DNA of 64,000 nucleotides from Candidatus Polarisedimenticolaceae bacterium. GTDB lineage: Bacteria > Acidobacteriota > Polarisedimenticolia > Polarisedimenticolales > DASRJG01. Both the position numbers and the translations under genes were made by a program. The notes under the pieces were generated by a model. That model saw only the letters and a program-made list of their open reading frames with translations. It searched no databases and was not told the DNA's origin. Positions 8,238 to 16,627 of this stretch are shown in pieces. The stretch covers positions 788,204-852,203 of the forward strand of contig DASUCV010000004.1 of assembly GCA_036275915.1 (NCBI GenBank). Reading direction: 5' to 3'. The first letter of the stretch is position 1. The number at the start of each line of letters is the position of its first letter.

Positions 8238-11200
8238 TCACGGTCCGCACGGTGCGGCGTTCGGGATGACCGTGCCGTTCGAGTCGGTGCCGAGCGCGCT
8301 CTCCGCGCACCCGCTCACCTCCGACACCAGGTAGTAGAAGACGCCACCCGGCGGCGGGATCGCTGCGTCCGTCGACACGAGCGCGCCGTCCCCGTGGCTG
8401 TCGCCCGCCTCGAAGCAGGTCTGGTCGTAAACGGGGAAGACACCGCGGTAGGTGTTGTAGTGGAGCGCGCCGGAGACCGCGGACCACGTCATGACGGTCT
8501 TCGAGGTGAAGACCAGGCCGGTGACTCCGCCGGGTGGGATCGCCGTGTGGACGCAGCCGCCGGTTACCGGGTCGCAGCTGTCCGCCGTGCACGTGTTCGA
8601 GTCGTCACAGGCCGCCAGCTGGCCCACACAGACCGGTCCCGCCGGGCCGCTGACGCAGGTGTCGCCGGTCGTGCAGCGGTTCCCGTCGTTGCAGAGGGCG
8701 CCGACGAGAGGCGACGACGTGCACACGCCGCCCACGCACGCGTCGGCCGTGCACGGGTTGCCGTCGTCGCAGACGATCGGCGGGAAGGAGCACGCGCCCG
8801 TCGCGGGATCGCACAGGTCGGCCGTGCACGGGTCCGCGTCGGCGCACGTGGGCGTGCCCTGGCACGTCGGGATCGGGTTGCCCGGCTGCGTCACGCAGCT
8901 GTCCTGGTGCGTGCAGAGATCGCCGTCGTCGCACGGCGCCCCCGGGTTCGGTGTGTAGACGCACGCGCCACTGGCCACCGCGCACGTGTCGGTGGTGCAC
9001 GGATTCGCGTCGTCGCAGACCACGGGCGTGAAGACGCAGCCGCCGGCCGTGGGAGAGCAATGGTCGATCGTGCAGGGGTTGCCGTCGTTGCAGACGACCG
9101 GCGTGCCGCAGGTACCGGAGATGCAGCGCGTGCCGGTCGTGCAGGGGTTCCCGTCGTCGCACGTCGTCCCGTTCGGAACGTTCGCGTACTGGCACTGGCC
9201 GGTCGCGGGGTTGCACGTGTCGACGGTGCACGGGCTGCCGTCGTCGCACTCGGCGTCGGTCTGGCAGATCTCGGTCGGCGCCAGGTACGCTCCGACGCCG
9301 GCGTCGTTCACGCAGATCTCGAGCTCCGAGGCAAGCGCGGTGCGAACTGCCGCGCCGTCGGCGACGAGGTCGCGCGCGTTGACGCTCGACGGGCACGCCG
9401 GGTTCGGGCCGGGGATCCCGGGCGCCTGGAACGCCGCAGCGATCGCGCTGGCGACCGCGGCCGCGTTGCTACCGGCCGGAATCACGATGATGATCCCGCA
9501 TTCCCCCAACCCCGACCGCTCGGTGATCCCGATCGTCCCACCTGCCGCCCCGACGGCCGCGGTCGTGAAGCGCACCTTCATGCTGCGAATTCGCCCCTCG
9601 ACCGTGTCGTCGATCCCGCTCAAGCTGAAGCACGCCCCGGGGGCCTGGCCGGGGGACGTGCGCATCGACGGAACGAGCGCGCTGCCGGTGATCTCCGGCG
9701 CTTGGAGGACGAGACTGCCGGAGTGTGGGAACTGGTCCTCGACGGCTCCGGTCGTCGCCGGCTCCTGCACCGATGCGGTGACGCCGCTCGCCGCGCACGA
9801 CGGGTCGCCGTTCACCGCATCGCTCGCCGCATGGAGCACGCTCGACTGAGTCTGACCCGCGGTGAACGAGACGGGGACCGAGCAGAGGACGTGCGTCGCG
9901 CCCCCGCCGGCCTGGACCGCGGGCACCAGCTGGAACCCTCCGGCGTGCGCCATCGGGCTCGGGCCCGCCCCACCGATCGTCAACAACGCGCTCGGCGGTC
10001 CGGCGCTCGACGGGACGGCTGCGGTGGCCGCGGTCGCGATCTCTGTCCCGCAATCGACCTCGATCGACGACGGAGGAGCCCCGTTCTCGATGCAATCGGC
10101 CGCGTCGGCGCTCAGGCAATGCCCCTGCGTGCATCCCCACACGACCGGAAGGTCCTGGAAAACACCGCTCTTCGTCGACACGAGCACGCCTTCGGCGTCG
10201 GTGTGCACGGTCCCGCCGAGCGCGTCGAGCGTTCCCGAGGCGCACACCCGCCCGCTCGCCGCCTTGACCTTGATCGAGCAGCCGAGGTTCGCGCGGTAGC
10301 CGCCGCCGAACGCCGGCTGGTCGAGGACGAGCTTCTTGATAGGCCCCTCGACATAGCTTTTCACGAACACCGGCGTGAGCACGTACGCGCCACGCCCATG
10401 CGTCGCGGCGTAGGTTCGCGAGCGCGTGGCGTCGATCGCGAATGCGTAAACCGGAACGTTCGGGAGCCCGGCGCTGAAGCGGTACCACGAGGCGCCGCCG
10501 TTGATGCTCTTGTAGATCCCGTTGTCGGTCCCGAGCAGGAGGCTGCTGCCGTTGCTGGGATCGGCCACGATCGTGTTCGCAGGGACGCCGTTCATGCCGG
10601 TGGTCGAGCCGGTCGGCCCCCAGGTCGCACCGCCGTCGGTCGTCTTGTAGACGTGCACGCCGGGGCCGAACCCCGAGACGGTGGCGTACGCCGTCGTCGA
10701 CGTCGCGGGGTCGACGGCGATCCAGGTGATCGGTGCGCCGGGCAGGCCCGCGCCGTGCACCGGCCAGCAGCCCAGGCTGCTGCACGCGCCGGTCGAGACC
10801 CAGATGTTGCCGCTGTAATAACCCAGGTAGATGCGGTTCTGCTCCGACGGCGCGTCGGCGACGGCGGTCACCGCGTCGGTGCCGCCGACGATCTCCGGCT
10901 CCGCGACGGAGCTGAGCGTCGGGCTGATGTCGTTGAAATTGACGAGCACGTTCGTATTGTTCCAGAGGTGCGTCGTCCCGAAGAGGATCACGCCGCCCAC
11001 GGTCTCCATCATCGGCGGATAGAACGAGCGCGGCTCGAGCGTGTTGATCCCGATGTCGTAGTTGAACGTCGTCTGATCCTGCCAGCTGCCTCCACCGTCG
11101 AGCGACCGGACCGGCAGCACCTTGTCGCCCTCATTCGACGTGATGTACATGTTCTTCACGTTGTACGCCTCGAGGATCGAGAAGCCGCCGTCGCCGCAGC

Positions 11201-12677
11201 ACTTCAGGTGCTCCCACTGCTTCGACCCGGTCCAGCGCATCCCGGAGTTGTCCTGCGTTCCGCCGATCACGTCGGTGGTGAGAGGCGATGTCGCGATCGA
11301 TTGGAACTCGATCGTGTCGAGGCCGCCGGACGCCTTCGGCGTCCAGTTGTTGCCGCCGTCGGTCGAAGTGGCGATCCCTCCGTCGTTCGCGTCGTAGGCA
11401 CGGTTCGTCGCCGTGTCGTGGAAGACGACCCGGTGATGGTCGGGGTGGAGCATCCAGAAGTCGTCGAGCGAGGTCGCGACCGTGTTGTCGTCCGACTGGC
11501 CCCACGACCGTCCGTTGTCGTTCGATTGGCAGAGGTGATAGCCGCCGAGGAAGAGCGTCGCCGGATCGGTGGGCGAGATCGTCAGCGCGTGCATGTACCG
11601 GGTGTAAGCGCTCGGGCATGTGAGATCGAAGCCCGGGAACGTTCGCTGCGTCGTGCCCGCATAGCGCTGGATCCAGTGGATGCCGCCGTCGGTCGACTCG
11701 TAGATCGACGCCTCGCAGTCGTTGAGCAGCCGGTCGGGGCACTGGCCGAAGCTCGCGTAGAGATGGAGGTGATCCTGACGGTAGATGTCGATCTCGACGT
11801 GATCGAACGTGTCGGTCGTCGGGTTCGGGAGGCCGTACGTGAAGGGGCACCCGTTCGGCCTCGGAATCCCGGGATCGAGCGGGCACCAGGTAGCGCCTCC
11901 GTCGGTGGTCTTGAAGATGCCGCGGCCGAGGAAGCCAGCGTAGAGGACGCTGGCGTTCGTCGGGTCCATCTCGAGATCGGTCGGTCGCCCGGTGCCGGGA
12001 ATGACGCTTCCCGGGACGGTGAGCTTGTTCCAGCTCCCCCCGTTGTTCAGCGACTTGTAGATCCCCCACCCTCCGGGCGACGGCTCGAGTGCCGAGACCG
12101 TCGACTCGGACGCCGATGCGGTGACGCCGCTCGACAGCGTGATGTAGAGGACCTGGCTCGCGCCGGAGGTCGTCCGGTCGAGCACGACGTTGTAGATCGA
12201 TCCGTGCGTGAAGTCGTAGGTCGGCTTGCCGTCCGAGAGCGTCCAGTGCACTCCCGACATGTCGCTCGTTCCCACGAGGAGGCCGGCGCCGTAGTAGGTG
12301 TCGCGCCGGATCGCGTTCTCCCCTGTGCCGGCATAGATCGCGCTGCAGCCGCTCCCCGCTGTGCAGCCCGCGATTGCGACCGCGCCGATCGCGAGCGACG
12401 CTTGATCGTCCGACGTCGGCGCCCAAGTCGAGCCTCCGTCGGTCGAATGCCAGACACCGCCTCCTGCGGTGCCGATCCAGATGTCGTTCGGATCTTGCGG
12501 GTCGGCCGCGATCGACGTCGCGCGCCCGGTCTCGCCGCCGGGAAAGAAGCAGCAGGTCGGCGCGGGGCCGATCGAGCTCCACTTGTAGCCGCCGATCGCG
12601 ACCCCGGCGTTCGCGGACACGGCGAGCTGCAATAGGAAGAAGACGAAGAGCGGGATCGAGAGGAAACGTCGCGACAT
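8238..12677 (-). CDS. giant secreted BNR/Asp-box repeat protein with Cys-rich DDGNPCT repeats
   Basis: A 1479-residue secreted protein. Residues 1-24 are a signal peptide (ending VSANAG). Residues about 25-780 form a beta-propeller with many Asp-box/BNR motifs such as STDGGSTWAP, KTDGGATWCP and STDGGNNWTP, as in sialidases and Vps10-like proteins. Residues about 790-1150 are a divergent middle part. Residues about 1150-1410 hold repeated Cys-rich units of the form CDDGNPCTxDxC, common in myxobacterial and other surface proteins. A final fibronectin-like part follows. No sialidase RIP or catalytic set was found, so binding or adhesion is more likely than hydrolysis. It is monocistronic. Confidence 0.85.
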   Translation of the reverse strand: MSRRFLSIPLFVFFLLQLAVSANAGVAIGGYKWSSIGPAPTCCFFPGGETGRATSIAADPQDPNDIWIGTAGGGVWHSTDGGSTWAPTSDDQASLAIGAVAIAGCTAGSGCSAIYAGTGENAIRRDTYYGAGLLVGTSDMSGVHWTLSDGKPTYDFTHGSIYNVVLDRTTSGASQVLYITLSSGVTASASESTVSALEPSPGGWGIYKSLNNGGSWNKLTVPGSVIPGTGRPTDLEMDPTNASVLYAGFLGRGIFKTTDGGATWCPLDPGIPRPNGCPFTYGLPNPTTDTFDHVEIDIYRQDHLHLYASFGQCPDRLLNDCEASIYESTDGGIHWIQRYAGTTQRTFPGFDLTCPSAYTRYMHALTISPTDPATLFLGGYHLCQSNDNGRSWGQSDDNTVATSLDDFWMLHPDHHRVVFHDTATNRAYDANDGGIATSTDGGNNWTPKASGGLDTIEFQSIATSPLTTDVIGGTQDNSGMRWTGSKQWEHLKCCGDGGFSILEAYNVKNMYITSNEGDKVLPVRSLDGGGSWQDQTTFNYDIGINTLEPRSFYPPMMETVGGVILFGTTHLWNNTNVLVNFNDISPTLSSVAEPEIVGGTDAVTAVADAPSEQNRIYLGYYSGNIWVSTGACSSLGCWPVHGAGLPGAPITWIAVDPATSTTAYATVSGFGPGVHVYKTTDGGATWGPTGSTTGMNGVPANTIVADPSNGSSLLLGTDNGIYKSINGGASWYRFSAGLPNVPVYAFAIDATRSRTYAATHGRGAYVLTPVFVKSYVEGPIKKLVLDQPAFGGGYRANLGCSIKVKAASGRVCASGTLDALGGTVHTDAEGVLVSTKSGVFQDLPVVWGCTQGHCLSADAADCIENGAPPSSIEVDCGTEIATAATAAVPSSAGPPSALLTIGGAGPSPMAHAGGFQLVPAVQAGGGATHVLCSVPVSFTAGQTQSSVLHAASDAVNGDPSCAASGVTASVQEPATTGAVEDQFPHSGSLVLQAPEITGSALVPSMRTSPGQAPGACFSLSGIDDTVEGRIRSMKVRFTTAAVGAAGGTIGITERSGLGECGIIIVIPAGSNAAAVASAIAAAFQAPGIPGPNPACPSSVNARDLVADGAAVRTALASELEICVNDAGVGAYLAPTEICQTDAECDDGSPCTVDTCNPATGQCQYANVPNGTTCDDGNPCTTGTRCISGTCGTPVVCNDGNPCTIDHCSPTAGGCVFTPVVCDDANPCTTDTCAVASGACVYTPNPGAPCDDGDLCTHQDSCVTQPGNPIPTCQGTPTCADADPCTADLCDPATGACSFPPIVCDDGNPCTADACVGGVCTSSPLVGALCNDGNRCTTGDTCVSGPAGPVCVGQLAACDDSNTCTADSCDPVTGGCVHTAIPPGGVTGLVFTSKTVMTWSAVSGALHYNTYRGVFPVYDQTCFEAGDSHGDGALVSTDAAIPPPGGVFYYLVSEVSGCAESALGTDSNGTVIPNAAPCGP

Positions 12678-12879
12678 GGCTGGACCCCCCGACCGCGGAG
12701 GTTACGCCTGCGCTGTGACGTCGCGAATGTGAATTCTTCGCTCGACACATCACAACCAAGTCGACCAGTTCACTCCGGTAAGGAGAGCGTTCAGGTTCAT
12801 CGCGCGTTGCCAAAGGGCGGAAGCTGTTTCCGCTGTCCGAGCTGCGTCAGGATTCCCGGCTGCAAGGCCTGACGGTCGA
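12678..12879. other. intergenic stretch with no gene
   Basis: No credible gene, RNA or repeat is seen in this 202-base gap. The part next to 12677 is A/T-richer than average (GAATTCTTCGC...ACACATCACAAC) and could hold the promoter of the giant BNR protein gene. Confidence 0.5.
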
Positions 12880-13401
12880 CTACTTCGCGTAGATTCCGTC
12901 GAACGACGTCGTCCACGTCTTTCCGTCGTCGCTCGAGACCGTCCACGTCTGGCGGACTCTGCCGCCGTCGAGCTTCGTCCAGACGATCCGGTTGATCACC
13001 GGCTCGCTCTTGCTTCCGCGTCCCGGCCCTTCGAGAACCATCTTGCCGTCGACGATGCCGCCGGAGAGTTGCAGCAGGCCGCCCTGGCTGTCGACCCAGA
13101 TCTGGTGCCACTTACCGTCCGTCGCATCGTAGAGATTGAAGCTCTGCCCCGTGCCGCCCTTGGCCCCGCTCCAGTGCTCGTGGAGGACACAGCCCTGTTC
13201 TTCCGCCGTGATCCGATTCGAGCCCGCGCGCGCGCCCTGCGCGTTCGTGACGTTCCACTCGCCGAGCCAGAAATCGAATTGACGGTTCTCGGGCGCGCTG
13301 CACGGCTTCTGCGGCGGGGGCTTCGGAGGAGCGTCCTGCGCGGCCGACCAACCTCCCAGTCCGAGTGCGAGCGTTCCAAAGACGATGGCATGCAGTCGCA
13401 T
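12880..13401 (-). CDS. exported lipocalin-like protein (DUF1579-type)
   Basis: A 173-residue exported protein. The signal peptide MRLHAIVFGTLALGLGGWSAAQ is followed by a proline-rich linker and one Cys in KPCSAPENRQFDFWLGEWNV. The QFDFWLGEW phrase and the later DATDGKWHQIWVDSQGG and WTVSSDDGKTWTTSFDGIY are typical of small lipocalin-like beta-barrels annotated as DUF1579 or hypothetical. The ligand is unknown. It is flanked by short non-coding stretches on both sides: 12678-12879 shows no gene. It seems to be transcribed alone. Confidence 0.78.
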   Translation of the reverse strand: MRLHAIVFGTLALGLGGWSAAQDAPPKPPPQKPCSAPENRQFDFWLGEWNVTNAQGARAGSNRITAEEQGCVLHEHWSGAKGGTGQSFNLYDATDGKWHQIWVDSQGGLLQLSGGIVDGKMVLEGPGRGSKSEPVINRIVWTKLDGGRVRQTWTVSSDDGKTWTTSFDGIYAK

Positions 13402-13500
13402 GACGCCCCTCCGAAGGAATGAAGTGTCTCGTACTACGCGCTTGAATTTGCCCGGACGATCGATCTTGTCGCGGCATTCGCTCCGCGCGATCCGTCCCCA

Positions 13501-14250
13501 CTAGGTCAGCTCGAACTCCGCGACGATCGGGAGGTGGTCGCTCGCGACGCGGGAGACCGCGAGGCGGCAGCCGCGCGCGGCGATGAGACGCAGGGGCCCG
13601 CGGAAGTAGATGCGATCGAGCGTGCCGGTCGGCGTGAACGAGGGGTACGTCCGGATGCGCGCCGGGTAGCCGAAGCGATCGCCGGTCGCCGATCTGAATC
13701 CGAGGATGTCGAGGAAGATCGGGTGGAGCTGGCTGAGCCAGTCGTTGAAATCGCCCCCGACGAAGCACGGAGCATCCTGCGGCACGTCCTCGAACTCCTT
13801 CGAGCGCACGAGCTCGCCGACCTGGCGCATGCGCTCATTGGCGGAGAGGCCGAGGTGGAGGTTGAAGACGTCGAGGATGCGGGGCGTCTTGTGCTGCGGC
13901 TTCTCGATCGCGATGCGCGCGTGCATGCAGCCGCGACGCTTCCGCGTGCCGATCGTCAGGTCGATGTTGCGGGTGATGAGCAAGGGCCAACGGCTGAGGA
14001 TGGCGTTTCCGTAGCGGCCCTTCCGGAGCGAGACGTTGTAGCCGGCGGCGACGTGCGCGTAGCCGGCTTCCTTGCCGATCTCCCGGGCGAGGTCCATCTC
14101 GCGCGAGCGCGGCGCGCCCTCGTCGACTTCCTGGAGGAGGGCGAGGTCGGCGTCGTGGTGCTTCAAGATGTCGATCACGCGATCCGGGCGGAAGCGGCGA
14201 TCGACCCCGATCGCCCGGTGGATGTTGTAGGTGACGAGCTTGACGATCAT
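13501..14250 (-). CDS. endonuclease/exonuclease/phosphatase family hydrolase
   Basis: A 249-residue EEP-superfamily enzyme, related to DNase I, AP endonucleases and inositol polyphosphate phosphatases. The metal and catalytic motifs are in order: VTYNIHRAIGVD (Asn), LALLQEVDEG (metal Glu), CFVGGDFNDWLS (Asp and Asn) and SDHLPIVAEFEL (catalytic His). There is no signal peptide, so it is cytosolic. The start at 14250 overlaps the stop of the M3 peptidase gene by four bases. Bacterial proteins of this group next to cardiolipin synthase act on lipids or nucleic acids; here no such partner is present and the substrate is open. Confidence 0.88.
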   Translation of the reverse strand: MIVKLVTYNIHRAIGVDRRFRPDRVIDILKHHDADLALLQEVDEGAPRSREMDLAREIGKEAGYAHVAAGYNVSLRKGRYGNAILSRWPLLITRNIDLTIGTRKRRGCMHARIAIEKPQHKTPRILDVFNLHLGLSANERMRQVGELVRSKEFEDVPQDAPCFVGGDFNDWLSQLHPIFLDILGFRSATGDRFGYPARIRTYPSFTPTGTLDRIYFRGPLRLIAARGCRLAVSRVASDHLPIVAEFELT

Positions 14251-15716
14251 CGCGCGCTCGCCTCCGCGATCGCGGACGTGAGGGCGCGCGTGCCCTGCGG
14301 TCCTCCGAGGAACTCCTCGACGACGGCGCGCGACGGTCGCTCGAGGCCGAAGCGGTAGAGCCGCTCGGAGAGCCGTGCGTAGAGCGCCGGCGACGGATCC
14401 TCGAACGCCCGCGCGCCGTAGAGCTCCCGCACCCGCGCGCGGAGCGCCGAGGTGATGACGGCCCCGAGCGCGTAGTTCGTCATGTAGCCGGGGGCGTCGA
14501 TGAGCTGGCCGCGCATCGCCCACCAGGGAAGCTCGGGATGCGGAGCGATTCCGAGGTACTCGGTGGTGATGGTCGTCCAGATCACGCTCGGGTGGACGGA
14601 GGAGGCCTGGACACGGATCTCGAAGAGCGCCCAGGCGACATCCATCATCGTCGCGGCGAGCGCCTCGCGGACGAGCGCGCGCCGGTCGACATCCACGCCG
14701 ATGTAGCGGCGCACGAACCCCGGCTCGTAAGCCTCGGTGCCGAGCATGTCGGCGAGCGCCTCCGTGAAGACGTCGTCGTCGGGCCAATCGTTGAACGCGG
14801 GCCGAGTCCGGATCGCGGCGATGTGCGCCGCGTGCCCCATCTCGTGCATCAGCTCGTAGACATTGCCGAGACCGCCTTCGGCGTACGAGGTCGAGATCAA
14901 GAACCGCCCATGCTGGAACGTATCTCCCGAAAGCCGTCCATGCCGTAGAAAATCGGTGAAGGCGACCGGATCCTTCCCGGGACGAGGCAAGAGGTCGAGC
15001 CTCACATGGAGCGCTTCGGGATCCGCGCCGAGGTCGCGGTAGTAGCGGAGCGCGGTCTCGATCGCGACATCGCGCGGAAGCCTCGGCGCCAGCGCGCGGC
15101 TCGCAGCGGTGTTCTCGTGGAACCAATCCCACGGCTCGACCGGCTTCGCCGAGGGAAGCTGGTCCCGCCACGCGTTGAGGATCGTCGTGAGGAGCGCTTC
15201 GAGCGCGCCGACCGACATCCCCCACGCCTGCGCCTTCTTGGTCACTTCGGCGGTGAAGGTCTCCCGTCGCGACGCGACGAGCGAGGGATACGGACCGCTG
15301 ATGGTCTCCCACATCGGAGCGAGGGCGAGGAACAACCGGCGGCGCCGCTCGGGATCGGGCTCGGACCCGAGCCGGCTCAGCACGGTCAGGCGGTCGAGCG
15401 TCTCGCCGTCGAACCGGATCGAGGACGCGGCCTTGCCGAACGCCTCGTACACGCGCTTCGCCTCCGCGTCGGGAGCTGAATCATCCGGGCCGATGGCGTG
15501 CCTCATCGCGTCGACGGCGCGGTCGTCCGCGCCCGGCGCGACGGTGCGAAGTGCTTCCTCGACCGACCGTACGGCCCGCGCTCGCGCGCGCTCGTGCGCC
15601 GGTGACGGCGTGCGCCGCTGCAGATCGTCGGCGTCGCGGAACGCGACGAATGCGCGCTCGGCCGCCGCGAGCTTCGGGGCCGAGGCGAGCGCCGCCGCGA
15701 GGAGAAGCGCCTCCAC
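14247..15716 (-). CDS. M3-family metallopeptidase (oligopeptidase-like)
   Basis: A 489-residue zinc peptidase of the M3 (thimet/oligoendopeptidase F) superfamily. The zinc site HEMGHAAH is at about residues 278-285, with the third ligand glutamate in FTEALADMLG about 28 residues later. The helical architecture and the final catalytic region with the Tyr-rich NYALGAVI segment also fit. The N-terminus MEALLLAAALASAPKLAAA may be a weak signal peptide or simply a helix. It is shorter than PepF (about 600 residues). It overlaps the downstream EEP hydrolase gene (ATGA), so both are coupled. Confidence 0.85.
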   Translation of the reverse strand: MEALLLAAALASAPKLAAAERAFVAFRDADDLQRRTPSPAHERARARAVRSVEEALRTVAPGADDRAVDAMRHAIGPDDSAPDAEAKRVYEAFGKAASSIRFDGETLDRLTVLSRLGSEPDPERRRRLFLALAPMWETISGPYPSLVASRRETFTAEVTKKAQAWGMSVGALEALLTTILNAWRDQLPSAKPVEPWDWFHENTAASRALAPRLPRDVAIETALRYYRDLGADPEALHVRLDLLPRPGKDPVAFTDFLRHGRLSGDTFQHGRFLISTSYAEGGLGNVYELMHEMGHAAHIAAIRTRPAFNDWPDDDVFTEALADMLGTEAYEPGFVRRYIGVDVDRRALVREALAATMMDVAWALFEIRVQASSVHPSVIWTTITTEYLGIAPHPELPWWAMRGQLIDAPGYMTNYALGAVITSALRARVRELYGARAFEDPSPALYARLSERLYRFGLERPSRAVVEEFLGGPQGTRALTSAIAEASAR

Positions 15717-15725
15717 GGAGGAATT

Positions 15726-16559
15726 CTACGTTCGGCGCTTGCGGGCGCTCAGGATCGGCACCTGCCAGACGGCGTACCCCTCGGGGTCGCGGATGCAGGC
15801 GATCATGTCGTCGAAGTACGCGAGCGCCTCCTCGCGCGTGAACGGCGTGTACTGGGCGATCGGATCGACGTAACCGTCGCGCCACGCTTCCCAGATGCCG
15901 GCGAACGTCTCGCGTGGCACCCGGATCGTGTCGACGACGACGTAGTGCATCCGGATCTCGTCGACCGGGAGCTTCTTCAGGTGATGGAAGCCGTCGCGCC
16001 CGATGTGCAGGTCGGTCCCCGTCGCGCGCCCGAACGCCGGCGGACCGATCTTCCAGAAGTGGTCGGCGTCGAGCTTCGTCGGCGCCATCTGGATCATGCC
16101 GTAATCCTCGACGAGGAGGTGAAGCCGTCCGCCCGGCTTCAGGACGCGGACCATCTCCGCCATCGCCTCGTGCGGGCGCGGAACCGCCTGGAGCATGTGG
16201 CGGCACACGACGAGGTCGAAGGTGCCCTCACCGAACGGGAGCGCGAACGCGTCCGCGGTGCGGAAGGTGACCCGCGCCCCGATCGAAGCGCAGCGATCGC
16301 GGGCGACGCGGAGGTGATCCTCGATGAGGTCGACGCCGGCGAGCGTCGCCTCCGGGTACATCTCGGCGAGGCGCCCCGTGATCTCCCCGGTGCCGCACCC
16401 GACGTCCAGAACGGCCAGCGGTCCGCTGAGGTCGTACGCCCGGAAGATCGCCGATTCCTGCGGCCAGATCGCTTCCGCCTGGTGCGCCAGGTTCCGGACC
16501 ATCGACTCGTCCGCCATCTGCTCGTACTGGGGGTTGTGCGGGTGTTTCGCCTCGCTCAT
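15726..16559 (-). CDS. class I SAM-dependent methyltransferase
   Basis: A 277-residue methyltransferase. Motif I LDVGCGTGEITGRLAE, motif II acidic end ATLAGVDLIEDHL and the post-motif block RVLKPGGRLHLLVEDYGMI are clear. The start at 16559 (MSEAKHPHN) is chosen over an ATG six codons upstream because the upstream residues MAGWAL overlap likely promoter sequence. The C-terminal 120 residues are helical with no known family motif. It lies upstream of the M3 peptidase and EEP genes on the same strand, 9 bp before the peptidase start, so it is probably the first gene of that operon. The substrate is unknown. Confidence 0.88.
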   Translation of the reverse strand: MSEAKHPHNPQYEQMADESMVRNLAHQAEAIWPQESAIFRAYDLSGPLAVLDVGCGTGEITGRLAEMYPEATLAGVDLIEDHLRVARDRCASIGARVTFRTADAFALPFGEGTFDLVVCRHMLQAVPRPHEAMAEMVRVLKPGGRLHLLVEDYGMIQMAPTKLDADHFWKIGPPAFGRATGTDLHIGRDGFHHLKKLPVDEIRMHYVVVDTIRVPRETFAGIWEAWRDGYVDPIAQYTPFTREEALAYFDDMIACIRDPEGYAVWQVPILSARKRRT

Positions 16560-16627
16560 GAGGGCCCATCCTGCCACGCCGGCGCCCGATTTGCCTCGTG
16601 CCGGGCGTCGAACCTAGGTTTTTGTGC

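Noticed and set aside
8394-12635. Very long open frame on the plus strand opposite the BNR gene
   Set aside because: It is antisense to the BNR gene, is Arg-rich with no known motifs, and long antisense frames are expected in GC-rich DNA.
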